DNA from: Harmonia axyridis
Taxonomy: Eukaryota > Arthropoda > Insecta > Coleoptera > Coccinellidae
Assembly (NCBI RefSeq): GCF_914767665.1
Contig: NC_059504.1
Coordinates: 188,501 to 252,500, forward strand
DNA length: 64,000 bases
Direction of reading: 5' to 3'
Every line of letters begins with the position of its first letter. The first letter of the stretch is position 1. This document shows positions 48,701 through 59,306 of the stretch, piece after piece. The position numbers were made by a program, and so were the translations under genes. A model generated the notes under the pieces. That model was not told where the DNA came from. It saw only the letters and a program-made list of their open reading frames with translations, and searched no databases.

Positions 48701-48911
48701 AGATTGAAATATATACTTTATCATTCAATTATGCAATAAGATTTTACTTAGTATAAAATTTTACTCTCTGGGTATATCATCGTTATTTTTTCTATTGCAG
48801 GCTACCATCAAAGAAGGTTATCTGTTGAAGCAGACCTCCTCATTCCAAAGATGGGGGAGAAGATATTTCAAGCTCAAAGGACGAAGTTTATACTATGCCA
48901 AAGATTCCAAG
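42746..48911 (+). CDS. Diacylglycerol kinase delta/eta, 5' end only (partial)
   Basis: Two exons are visible: 42746-42898 (51 codons) and 48801-48911 (37 codons), both phase 0. The first encodes an acidic Ser/Glu-rich N-terminus (MAGTSARSAKYLG, then SSESEGETGES) and ends REIRRL. It is GC-rich compared with its surroundings and flanked by a 5'UTR-like stretch. The second encodes the start of a PH domain (ATIKEGYLLKQTSSFQRWGR, then RYFKLKGRSLYYAKDSK). This matches the PH domain of type II diacylglycerol kinases, which phosphorylate diacylglycerol to phosphatidic acid and end lipid second-messenger signalling. The kinase, C1 and SAM parts must lie beyond 64000. An in-frame upstream ATG at 42689 would add 19 residues. 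The symbol is left blank because delta and eta cannot be separated. Confidence 0.85.
42899..45230. other. First intron of the diacylglycerol kinase, 5' part
   Basis: No gene or clear element is seen. A fragment at about 44205-44230 (CAAAATGAAACCTCTTC) matches the end of family-2 mariners. A GC-richer block begins near 45000. Confidence 0.4.
45231..45332 (+). CDS. Possible alternative first exon of the diacylglycerol kinase
   Basis: Inside the 5.9-kb first intron, an ATG at 45231 opens 34 codons (MLRGNTDCLSFCPTFGTSSG, then GPSLPRKGPNNWMK). They end exactly at AAG|GTATGAG, a good donor in phase 0, the phase needed by the PH exon at 48801. The surrounding 300 bp is more GC-rich than the intron. 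Vertebrate DGK delta is known to have alternative N-termini. No transcript evidence is available, so this stays a prediction. Confidence 0.4.
45681..45987. mobile_element. Foldback MITE with about 72-bp arms
   Basis: The left arm 45681-45752 and right arm 45917-45987 are inverted copies: CTCCTGCCAAAATCATCCAG, GATATAGGG, TTTTTCCTATTGAAAATCTA. The 165-bp interior has no coding capacity. Confidence 0.8.
46176..47111 (+). mobile_element. Family-1 mariner deletion derivative, copy 2
   Basis: 936 bp between TA dinucleotides, ends ACGGGTGTTC and ACATCCGT. The same internal deletion as in the other copies joins the HTH start (MKRLTPEQRLQVVQFYFENN) to AHFWLNGYVNKQNC. The frame is broken by stop codons (for example near 46530). 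Confidence 0.9.
47112..48800. other. First intron of the diacylglycerol kinase, 3' part
   Basis: No recognised repeat or gene. The longest open frame (47750-48106) has no recognisable domain and AT-driven composition, and is taken as chance. The acceptor TCTATTGCAG precedes the PH exon at 48801. Confidence 0.5.
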
Positions 48912-50083
48912 GTAATGCAATTTATTCTATATAGGAGAAATAATATTCTGCTAAATTTCACGATACCAAATATGATATTATTTTAACATTGATTTCTTGA
49001 TAAAAAAATCTAGAATATAGCTGGAATATTTTTTCTCTCGGGTGATGGAAACTGCTTCAAATTGAATATACAGTCTGGGTCGATACTTGAAGTCAAAGGA
49101 AATTCTTGTTCATATTTAGCCATCTCTCCTCGTTAAAAAAATAATAATACAACGAATGGGGTCGAGCTTCAACTTTGCAATTGCAAATTGAGTTATTTAT
49201 TACAATGCACTGAACTAAACAAAAAATAATGATGCAGTAGAATTTTCTTTCTCAAAGAAACTCTTCAAACCTAACGAAAACAACGAGTTTTTTTTTTGTA
49301 ACTTCGCAAATGAAAATTGAAACTCAATATTCATGACGGTGCACTGTACCAGACGAAAAATAATGATGCAGTACGCGTATTCATACGTTCATGTTTGAAT
49401 TTTTTTTCGAAATCACAAACTTGATGAAGAACTTTTTTCTGACCTCGTTACTTCTAAATTACATTCAGATCATATCTAATATTCATTTCCCATAAACCTT
49501 AAACGAAAACTTTATTGACGTATTAAGATTCATTCTTGTTCGCGTGTTTAAACTTGACGTGCCTGGATCTTGCAGGTAACTTTCGAAAGTTGAATCCTTC
49601 GAAGCTGTTATGGATCGTATTTTCGTGGTATAATAAGCTCAAAGTTATGAAACAGAATACCTTACCAAACTTAATACATGAGATGCGGTCACTTTACCCC
49701 CAAGTTCTAGGGATTAGCATAATTCATCAGAGTGTGCTAAGAGTAATCGAAATCTCGTACAGCAAATAATGGAACAATGGGGAATCAGAAATCAGAACTT
49801 CGATGGGTTCTGCTCCAACGCAGAATTGACTCCTTTGCTAGGCGTTGCCTTAGTCAGGGCCAACTTTGAGGATTCTAGATACTCCAGCACTGACAAATGC
49901 ATTTCTGGCGACATTCTTGGGATTTTTCGATATTTTTCCTAAATTTTTTATGGGTTTTACCTGCAGTTATTGAATTAAATGGAAAAAATTTCAAAAGGTC
50001 ATATTTATTTACGGAACCCCTAGTCGAATTTTGCCCATTCGTGAACTTAGCTGCGATATTTGAGATTTTAGTTTCTGGGGATA
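48912..50083. other. Second intron of the diacylglycerol kinase, first part
   Basis: AT-rich, no gene recognised. The intron continues past the window edge. Confidence 0.45.
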
Positions 50084-50397
50084 GGATATCATAAAGTTCA
50101 AAGTTATATTGGACAATTTTCCGCCTGGGATTTCTAAACTATCGGAAGAAATTCAATAAAGGGGATGAGTTAACATCTGTTTGTTCATTCAACAGAATAT
50201 TTTGGGTATTATATTTCTAGGGATTCTAAGAATGTTAATCTTATGCTCTTATTTTCTGTATGGAAAATTTCAAAGTTATTATTAAAGGTGTGATCCAATT
50301 CTTTCAAATGATATGCATAGGTTATTGAATTTCTTCCGATAGCTTGGAAATCCTAGGCGGAAAAATTGTCCGAATAACTTTGAAGTTTATGATATCC
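50084..50397. mobile_element. Foldback MITE with 76-bp arms
   Basis: Arms 50084-50160 and 50322-50397 are inverted with few mismatches: GGATATCATAAA, TTCAAAGTTAT, GGACAATTTT, CCGCCT, GGATTT, CTATCGGAAGAAATTCAATA. The 160-bp interior is non-coding. A family-1 mariner lies 40 bp to the right. Confidence 0.85.
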
Positions 50398-50437
50398 AAC
50401 AAAATATTTTTATGTCAATAACGAACGTTTGTTTCTA

Positions 50438-51375
50438 ACGGGTGTTTTTTTTTCGAGGTTTATAACTTTAAGTTGGTATTACTGTTCAAGATGGCGACCG
50501 ATTTAACAGCTGTCAAGTGATTTATTCTCAGTTTGGTTTGGCCATTCATAATGAATAGGCTCACGCCTGAACAACGCTTGCAAATAGTGCAATTTTATTT
50601 CGAAAATAATGGTTCTGTGCGGAATACTTATCGCGCACTACGTCTTTGTTTTTATTTAGCGATGAAGCGCACTTCTGGTTGAATGACTTCGTCAACAAAC
50701 AAGACTGCCGCATTTGAAGTGAAGCTAATCCTCAAGTGTATGTCGAAACACCGTTACATCCAGAAAAACTGACTGTTTGGTGCGCTTTATGGGCTGGTGG
50801 AATCATTGGTCCGTACTTCTTCGAAAATGATGATGGCCAGAACGTTACAGTCAATGGTGATCGGTATAGAGCCATGATTACTAACTTTTTCATTTCTGAA
50901 TTGAACAACCATGATGTCCAGGAGCTGTGGTTCCAACAAGACGGCGCAACATGTCACACAGCTCGTGCCACAATCGATTTATTGAAAGACACGTTTGGTG
51001 ACTGCCTAATTTCACGTTTTGGACCTGTGAATTGGCCTCCAAGATCTTGTGATTTAACACCGCTAGACTACTTTCTGTGGGGCTATGTAAAGTCATTGGT
51101 CTATAAGGATAAGCCACAAACCCTTGACCATTTGGAAGACAACATTCGCCATGTAATTGCCGATATACGGCCACAAATGTTGGAAAAAGTAATCGACAAT
51201 TGGACGTCCAGATTGAACTACATCCGAGCCAACCATATATCATATGCCAGAAATCATATTTAAAATGTAATGCCGCAAGATTATCTTGCGGTTAAATAAA
51301 ATTCATGTCAATCGAATAATCCATCGTTGTTATATTGCAATTTAAAGTTCTATAGCTCTGAAAAAAAACACACTT
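50438..51375 (+). mobile_element. Family-1 mariner deletion derivative, copy 3 (longest open frame)
   Basis: 938 bp, ends ACGGGTGTT and ACACACTT. The transposase C-terminal half is open for 175 codons (50736-51263). It contains WFQQDGATCHTA and TPLDYFLWG; the two Asp are 41 residues apart, giving the DD41D signature. The first catalytic Asp (in DEAHFW) lies upstream of this frame, just after the deletion junction. Confidence 0.9.
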
Positions 51376-52304
51376 CACAATTTGAAGTGGTTCTAATGTG
51401 TACTCTTTTTTGAAATTTCTTATGTCATTTGTGTTCAGTAGAGCATACCATTTAATCATGGAAAGATACACGCTTCAACGTTATAAGTAAAATGGATCTT
51501 AATTGAAACAAACGGAAACTTCAACGCATTCCTACAAAAAAATCACACGGAATCAGATCCAGAGAGCACGAAGGCTATGAAACTTTATCTCAAAAGAGAA
51601 CGGGATACCTCTTACAATTATGCAACTGAAAACGAAGGATTGATATCGCTGATTAAAAGTAAAATAAGTTCTTGTTTCCACATATCCGACTCTATGATAA
51701 ACCAGTTGTTAGGTTTCTGAATATCGGTTAGACGAAGACATCGATTCATCGATCTTTCCATAAAGTACAGGCGAACCACGCCCCTTCCGAGTCAGTGTTG
51801 ATCACCAAACGATAAAAATCACACGGGTCCACAGAATTTTTCACAAAACCTACAACATCCTAGCGAAGCCGTTGGGGACCGAAGAGAAAAAGTAATTGCT
51901 GTCGTAACCTAACGTAAAAGCTTAATAATCTTGGCCGTTGGCACGAATAGAGCACCTCTTTATGTAATGGATGTAGCAGCGGGTGGTCCTTTTACCGTTT
52001 AACCCATAAATTCACCATCAAGGTCGAGAAAAATATCATTCTGATAGCATCTGATGAAGGAGATAACGACATATGTATCTTCTTTATCGGATGCAAAATC
52101 GGAATGAATGTTTCTCGACCTCATGGGTTGAAAGGTTAAATGCTGTATAAGAGCCATTTCGATGTCCTGTCTTCATTTTCAAAATCTTTCAAGGTCATTT
52201 TTGTAAAATTATGAGACAATCTCCGTGAAGCAAGTCAGATCCAATACTCCCCAAGTTGCACAGTTAGATAGTTCTTGGAAATTGTGGGAGAAAATGCAAA
52301 TAAT
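51376..52304. other. Intron sequence with degraded repeats
   Basis: At about 51455 MERYTLQR-like sequence (ATGGAAAGATACACGCTTC) is the start of a family-2 mariner that has otherwise decayed. At 51996-52054 and 52087-52140 there is an imperfect inverted repeat (TTTAACCC, AAGGTCGAGAAA). Confidence 0.5.
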
Positions 52305-52312
52305 CTAGATGC

Positions 52313-53676
52313 CAGTGGCGGCCGCTCAGAGGAGGCAGAGGAGGCCGGGCCTCCCCAAATTTTACCGCATTATAATTCTTAGTTCAAGTCCAACTATATT
52401 ATGTTAACCTAAATCAATAGAATATTCAAATTTCTGGATACTTTTTACCCCAATATTTATACATTCTCCGCAACAGACTTCAAAACTGAGAAGATTGCGC
52501 ATCGCTGCACCGTACTACAGGCATGCGATGCGCTAAAGAATACAGCAGACTCCAGACGCGGGTCGCGGAGGCCCAATTCCTCTCTAGTCGCGTTTGTCTT
52601 GAACGTAGAATTTCAAATTTCTCCCGATACGAAGCTCCAGCCACTCTAAATTCGAGCTGGATATCACGTGCCGGAGGCCCTGGCTCCGTTGACCGAAAGC
52701 GCCCGAACATGATCCACGGCGATTAACGATGGGTCAGCTCAGCTGTTTCTGTTTATTAGCGCAAGAATTAGGGAAAGATAAAGATAGGCCAGTACTTTTT
52801 ATTCCTTTCGGCGTCTTGTTTGTGGTTTCGTGTTAGGATTGTTCGGCAAAGTTTGTAGGTAAGGAAGGATATTGGCTGGCTATTCAGATATATTTTATCG
52901 AGAAAAATGGAAACGGAAACGTCGGAAACTAGAAATGAAAATGATAGTGTCAGTAGGGAACTCAGAGTTACTGAAGATATTGTAGATTTTATTTTGATTA
53001 AAAAGTTCAGCCAAATGCCTTACGATGACAAAATTTTCATTACCAAAACTACAAAAACACCTCAGCCTGCTATGCAAAATTTAATTGTCAATTCCAGGCA
53101 TAATCCTATCTATCTATCTATAATCGTTCCTTCTGCGTCCAATGGTACACTAAATGCGAGTGGCTGACCGGAAGTACAGTTCGGAATAAATTATTTTGTT
53201 GGTTTTGTTTACTTTCCTCCGACGATTCAGAAAACAATGTGTGGTCAAAATTAGGGTATTCGGATTTAAAAAATTTACAGAGGTCTATTGAAAGACATGG
53301 CAGATCAAAATCTCATTTAGGCGCATCAATTAAATTTAAATTGTTCGGAAAACTCAATATTGTAAATTCACTTGATCAGGGTCATAGGCAAACTATCATA
53401 GATCATAACGAAAAGGTCAAAGAAAACAGGGATATTTTGAAAAGATTATTTGACGCAGTTATGTTCCTTTGTTTTCAAGAATTGCCGTTTAGAGGACATG
53501 ATGAAAGTGTAGATTCGGATAATAGGGGAAATTTTAAAAAGCTATTGTGTTTCATTAGCCGCTATGATTCAAAATTAGAAAAAATTTTTGAATAATGTCA
53601 CTGTCTTCTCTGGGACGTCAAAAACCTATTTTTTTTGCTTGGCCTCCTCTGAATGAAAGCTCACGAGCCGCCACTG
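52313..53676 (+). mobile_element. hAT-type element with 8-bp target duplication
   Basis: The 1364-bp insert is flanked by CTAGATGC on both sides (52305-52312 and 53677-53684). Its ends CAGTGGCGGC and GCCGCCACTG are perfect 10-bp inverted repeats, and a GAGGAGGC word follows near both ends. It encodes the N-terminal part of a TTF/ZMYM-type zinc finger hAT protein and lacks the dimerisation and catalytic domain. Confidence 0.92.
52907..53595 (+). pseudogene. Truncated, frameshifted hAT (TTF/ZMYM-type) transposase
   Basis: The first part is read from METETSETRNEND at 52907 and contains TPQPAMQNLIVNSRHN. The frame then shifts at a TATC microsatellite (about 53108-53125). It continues as WLTGSTVRNKLFCWFC and W...LGYSDLKNLQRSIERHGRSKSH, the zinc-finger core of this family. 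It stops at 53595 after SRYDSKLEKIFE. The RNase-H-like catalytic part is absent, so the protein cannot transpose the element. Confidence 0.75.
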
Positions 53677-53849
53677 CTAGATGCACATGAAATCGAAACG
53701 TTGACGCGTTTTAAGTTAGATATAAGCATTATTCAGGTACACTTCGAACTTTTTTTGATTCCTTTTTAGTTTCTCGAACTAAGTTTTAGGCTGAGGATTC
53801 ATAATTAAACATAAAAAGGCTTTTAAAGTTTATTTAATCGAGCCGGTCG

Positions 53850-54310
53850 ATCACCAGCAACGTCATATCTTCGCTAATTAACAAGATGATGCTATGAGTT
53901 GAACAAGCAATGAAACAATCGCAATTTTGCAAGAAAAGTTTCCTGGCCGTGTTATTTCTCGAAAAGGTGACAATTGGCCACCGAGAGCTTCTGATTTAAC
54001 ACCTTTAGACTTTTTTTTGAGACCGCGTAAAAGATAAAGTCTATGCTCCACAATGTATTCAAGACCTTAAAGATGGAATTTGTGAAGTTATCGAGAACAT
54101 AGAGCAGCAAATGTGTGAATTGGTCATGGAAATTTTCAATAAAATGATATGGTGCTGCAACCGTAGCAGGTGCGGCCATTTGGCTGATATCGTAAATAGC
54201 ATTCCTTCCTTTTCACAATGAATAAACATCTATTGATTTCTCTTAAAATATACTCGTTTTTTTCATCAAAATAAAATCTATTATTGGAATACCATATATT
54301 TCTCATGACC
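53850..54310 (+). mobile_element. Family-2 mariner remnant
   Basis: It can be followed from VDHQQRHIF through a deletion to DNWPPRASDLTPLDFFL and then to a degenerate right end (AAAATCTATTATTGGAATACC). Frames are broken. Confidence 0.7.
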
Positions 54311-54942
54311 CCTTCCAAATCGGTCAAAACAATCTGTTTTCATTCGATACAACGGAAACGCGGAAATAAACAGCAAACAGTCCGTTTTTTTTTCCGTTTC
54401 AACTCTCAAACTTCATTTCGGGTCGCAGATTTCGAATGGAAAAAATTATAATCTCAACATTTTCTACTGAATCGCTTTTTCATCCTTTTATCCTCTGGAC
54501 GATTTATGACGGTGGAGAATGAGGAAGCGTGAAACTTGGCAGATTATCCTCCGATCTGTACCGCTTCGAACCGGCGTTGCCTGGGGACTAGCTATTTCTT
54601 TTCCTCCAGAAATATAAGTGCCAGAAAATAACTGAGCCGGATCAGAATTTAGGCGTTGTTTTCAAGGGAGGGATATTGAGCTCCCCCCCCTCCCATTCAA
54701 TAGAATGTGGAATATTATTCGTGTTAAATTCAGGAAGGTAGAGGTCACCTCCGTAGCGAGGTATCTCGTTTTTATATAGTGGATCCGGTCCTCACTTGGC
54801 AGAAATTCATTATAAATGAAATGACACAAATAATTTCCACTGAATTATTTAATTGTTAGCAACAATTGTTTCGCCACACTGTGACTTCATCAGGCTACAT
54901 TTTTTCCTGATAATAGTACATACCTTTCCGGAAACTTATATA
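54311..54942. other. Intron sequence, unassigned
   Basis: No gene is seen. A short oligo-C run (54682-54692) and a 'caacaattgtttcgcc' block with a 'gacttcatcaggct' word suggest old repeats. Confidence 0.35.
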
Positions 54943-55476
54943 AAGGGTGTTTTTTTTAGAGCTATAGAATTTTGAATTGCAACCACAGCTTCTGGACATC
55001 ATGGTTGTTCAATTCAGGAATGAAAAAGTTAGTAATCATGGCTCTATACCGATCACCATTGACTGTAACGTTCTGGCCATCTTCGTTTTTGAAGAAGTAC
55101 GGACCAATGATTCCACCAGCCCATAAAGCGCACCAAACAGTCAGTTTTTCTGGATATAACGGTGTTTCTACAGACAATTGAGGATTAGCTTCACTCCAAA
55201 TGCGGCAGTTTTGTTTGTTGACGTAGCCATTCAACCAGAAGTGCGCTTCATAGCTAAACAAAATAAAATGGACGTAGTGCGCGATACGTATTCCGCACAG
55301 AACCATTATTTTCGAAATAAAATTGCACTATTTGCAAGCGTTGTTCAGGCGTGAGTCTATTCATGATGAATTGCCAAACCAAACTGGGAATAAATCACTT
55401 GACAGCTGTTGAATCGGTCGCCATCTTGAACAGTAATGCCTACTTAAAGTTATATACCTCGAAAAAAAACACCCGT
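54943..55476 (-). mobile_element. Family-1 mariner, doubly deleted, copy 4
   Basis: 534 bp between TA dinucleotides, minus strand. It carries the shared N-terminal junction plus a second deletion that removes everything from the second catalytic Asp to near the 3' end. Only DEAHFW-equivalent sequence and the FFIPELNNHDVQ region are left. Confidence 0.9.
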
Positions 55477-55654
55477 TAGTTCTTAGGAAAATCCAAATTA
55501 TTATAAAAATCCAGTAAGTAAGCTGTAATGAATAAATTAATTATAAGTTTTGGTACTTATTGACTCAATCTGTAGCGAAGAATAATAAAGATTCGATGAA
55601 CTGGTTTAAGCATTATAAAAAAAAAGACTACAAGAAATATCCTCCAAAACAAAT

Positions 55655-55750
55655 CGTTTGCGGCCCAAGTTTATAGGACTTTTTTCTTAAAATTACCCAA
55701 GGAATCTACCATTTTCTGTTATTCCTCTAATTAAGGATCATCCTGTATTT
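55655..55750. repeat. Solo fragment of the IDGF-intergenic MITE family
   Basis: The sequence CGTTTGCGG, TATAGGACTTTTTTCTTA and ATTACCCAAGGAATCT matches the right arm of the element at 26751-27213 and extends past it. Confidence 0.6.
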
Positions 55751-56736
55751 CAACCTTAATTACAAGAAACGTTATTATAAAATGAAAAGACGTTGCATTT
55801 CCGAAATATTCGCCCAATGCCCCCTTTGAATAAATGAGATTGCAATATTTCCGAACAGGATCAAGAACTCTCTCTGAAAGAGTTATAGAAAAAATTCACT
55901 GACCATAATTCGCAATCCCCGGGGTCCCTTCCCCATTGAAATACCTTCAGCCAGGGGATACTTTGAAAAGCTTCAAGTCGAACGAGTTGGGAAGAAATCT
56001 AAATTACCAAATTGCTTTCGCCGAACTTATACACGTTCGCAGAAATGCGAAAGAAATCCCGGATATTTTACGTGTTCGCCTCTTCTAATTACGGTAGAAA
56101 GTATGAAACCTTATTGGTATTCGGGAAGATTTGAAAAGGGATATCTCCGCGAAGGCCACATCGTAGCCGAATATTAATTAGAATTAAAATTGGGTTCTGT
56201 GTTGTGGCGCATAGAAATCGTCGCTACATTTAACGAAGTCAATTTCAGCCACTGTAAATTTGAATGGAAAAATAAACTTCTGGATTCGGTTTGGGGATGG
56301 AAAGATGAGAATTACTTCGGTAACTTTTTCCATCACGACGTTTTCATATACAATACAGGGTGGACAAATAAGCGAGGTAAGCGGCTATATCTCAGGATCC
56401 ACTCATCGTAGAGACTTGCGGTGGAAAATTTTACCACTAAAGTGAACAAGAGAACACACTGGAAATTGTTTTGAAGTTCATACCTCTACCGCTAGGGGGC
56501 GTAATAGCTATCGTCGAGTAGAAAAATGAATTTTACTCGAAAATATTTCATATGAAGTTGAAGAAAAAATATCATCACTGTAATCCTTGAAAAATTCTCT
56601 ATCTTTTTGAATTGCCACTTTCGATTTTATGACATCAAATAAGGGTAGGTGAAAGGGAAAAATCTGACTGATTGAATCGCCTGTAACTTCAATTTGGCTC
56701 AACATTTTTGAGCAAATTAGGTCTCGTCTGAAAGAT
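55751..56736. other. Intron sequence, unassigned
   Basis: No gene is seen. 'accgctagggggcgtaatagc' near 56488 resembles the 'agggggcgctaag' word inside the adjacent palindrome, so the element there may extend to this point. Confidence 0.35.
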
Positions 56737-57522
56737 AATATCTTGTTGATTGAGGACAAAATATAGTCATGATAAATTTGTTTTTGCTGCTTTTGATAGG
56801 GGGCGCTAAGTCAGAAGTTCATTGTTTTGTTCATTTTTCTCCGAAATTTCAAATGTAATGATAAGATTTTCTCAACAGGAACAGAAGTTCCATCAAATTT
56901 CCATGAAAAAACCTGAAGGTCGCGAAGCGATAATTTCAGGCGTTCTGAAGTTATGGCCGAAAGAAGATTTTCTTCAACTGATGCACTGCGAAAAACCAAA
57001 TTGTATCTTTAAGTTCTAACAGAAACAGAAAGCCCATCAAATTTGTATGAAAAAACCAAAAGGTCGCAAAGCGATAGCTTCAGGCGTTCTGGAGTTATGG
57101 CCGAAAGAAGACACAATTTAGTTTTTCAGTGCATCAGTTGAAGAATATCTTTTTTCGTCCATAACTCCAGAACGCCTGAAGCTATCGCCTTGCGACCTTT
57201 TGGTTTTTTCATACAAGTTTGATGGGATTTCTGTTTCTGTCAGAACTTAAAACACAATTTGATTTTTCGCAGTGCATCAGTTGAAGAATATCTTCTTTCG
57301 GCCATAACTTCAGAACGCCTGAAATTATCGCTTTGCGACCTTCAGGTGTTTTCATGCAAATTTGATGGAATTTCTGTTTCTGTTTGAAAAATCTCATCAT
57401 TACATTTGAAATTTCGCAGTAAAATGAACAAAACAATGAACTTCTTACTCAGCGCCCCCTATCGAAAGCACCAAAAACAAATTTATCATGACTATATTTT
57501 GTCCTCAATCAACAAGATATTA
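56737..57522. repeat. Near-perfect 786-bp palindrome
   Basis: Two arms of about 390 bp meet near 57130 with a very short spacer. Matching words are TAATATCTTGTTGATTGAGG / CCTCAATCAACAAGATATTA (outer ends), GGGGGCGC / GCGCCCCC and GGTCGC...GCGATA / TATCGC...GCGACC. Each arm also holds an internal direct duplication of a unit containing GGCGTTCTGAAGTTATGGCC. Confidence 0.9.
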
Positions 57523-58205
57523 GGTAGGTTTCATTTTAATGTTTGTTTTGGACAGTGAAACTGAAAATTCCATACGCGATTAAGTATTTCTTCCTCTCGA
57601 GCGATTACGAAAGATAATAGGTGAAAATAATGAACTGAAACCATTTGATGGGATCAAACGAGCCGTAACTGAAACAAGTACGAATTCGGATCTGTACAAT
57701 TCACATTATCGATTATTTAATGACTTTTACCTCTAATTACTTTCGTCTGGATAAGCAGAATATGGCAGACGATGGCAATTGACTCCGTATTATCGGATAA
57801 TTGAATGAACGATAAGCTGATCGTTTCGTCGAATTGAATAAGATACCCATCTCTCGTTCTATACCAATTCAATTACCCCTGTAGTCCTCTCGACGTCATT
57901 GCTACATGTAAGAAAGATGCTGTGACCTTTCAGATCGTTGCTGTTGTCTGCGTCATGATGAATGTCTCTCATTCGATGGGATGCTGGGATCGTGGAGCCC
58001 GCGAACTCTGAACTTTATCGAAGTGATATTCTCATTTTCGGATTTTCCATCGTCTGGTAGCCTTCACTGAGATCTCGTTCACCTGAAGAAAATTTGGGGT
58101 GTTCGAAGAGTTTATAACGAAATATGTACGGGTGTACACAGTGGTGTTTAAGCAATATGGAAGGTTATCCTGTAAATTTTAGATTTTTCGTAGATCTGAC
58201 AGTTT

Positions 58206-58720
58206 AAGAAAAAACTTGAAAGGTCCCCGCACGTTTAGTATGAGATCATCAGATATATGAGGATTCAGTTATTATGGTCTCTCTTAAAAAAATCTCACAA
58301 TATGTCGTTTCTCGGTCATGTGAATTATTCTGGCGTCATTTTGTGGCATGAAAAGATGTATGGAAGATCCTGGATTTTGTATCTCATTTCATAGCCAATG
58401 TGGAGCGGTGTATAAAAAATTATCGATGGCGGTGCCTAATATAACCAAGGAAGATCATTTCTCAGTCGGGTTCTGGCCGCCGAACATCCAAATTCCATCA
58501 AAACCAGAAACGAGAGCTCCCCGATTGATGAGCAAAACCCCGAAAATTGCAAAAAATCCATTTTCAAAGCTCCATATCTCGAAAACTGTCCATTTTTGAG
58601 CTTTGTGGCTATAGACACTTCTGATCTGTTCATCAAGAACTACAACATATCAAAAATTCAGCCGAATTCACGGAAAGCCATTTCCCATATAAAACGTGCG
58701 GGGTCCTTTGAAAAAAATTC
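58206..58720. mobile_element. MITE with about 30-bp terminal inverted repeats
   Basis: 58206-58236 and 58692-58720 are inverted (AAAGGTCCCCGCACGTTT / AAACGTGCGGGGTCCTTT). The 455-bp interior has only a chance open frame. Confidence 0.75.
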
Positions 58721-59219
58721 AAAAATCGTGAATATTAGTTCAGTGCAGAAACCAACCCTCAAAAAATATCAAAGATATCCCACGTTTCTATCCGAGAACC
58801 GATTTGGTTTAAAGAACGACTTCCCTGTGCTGATCCCACATAAATTTCAATTAAGAAGGTCGGGCACGATCCTCCATCAGGACTTAGCTCATAGACGTTG
58901 GAACTCTTTAAGCCGACTTTATTGAACCTGACGCCCTAATTTCACCTGGATTTCCTCCTATGTGTAAATTCTTGGTAAGCGTCCAAAATGTCGGGCGGTG
59001 AAATTGCCGTCTTTTATGATCGATAGATTCGAACTTTGTCGAACAATTCGGTTTTCTGAGTTCAGGATTAATCCGGACAGCGTCGTACTACGGATTCTCA
59101 TCTGTGTTATGAAAGGACTCTGAGTCCAAAGTTGGATTCACTATCACTAATAGGATTCTGAGTACGACAGATAATTTTTCTCGAATTGAATGAAAAGAAA
59201 ATTTTAACTTCGATGTCCT
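58721..59219. other. Intron sequence, unassigned
   Basis: No gene is seen. Confidence 0.35.
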
Positions 59220-59306
59220 TAATGAGTGTATATTGGTTGCAGTTCGAATATCCAAAATCTTATGATTTAACAGCTTTAGATTTTTTTTTGGAGCCACGAT
59301 AATGTA
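59220..59306 (+). mobile_element. Left remnant of a second interrupted family-2 mariner
   Basis: Encodes a degenerate SYDLTALDFFLE-like stretch and breaks off at a TA (59305-59306), where a family-1 mariner is inserted. It resumes at 60248. Confidence 0.65.
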
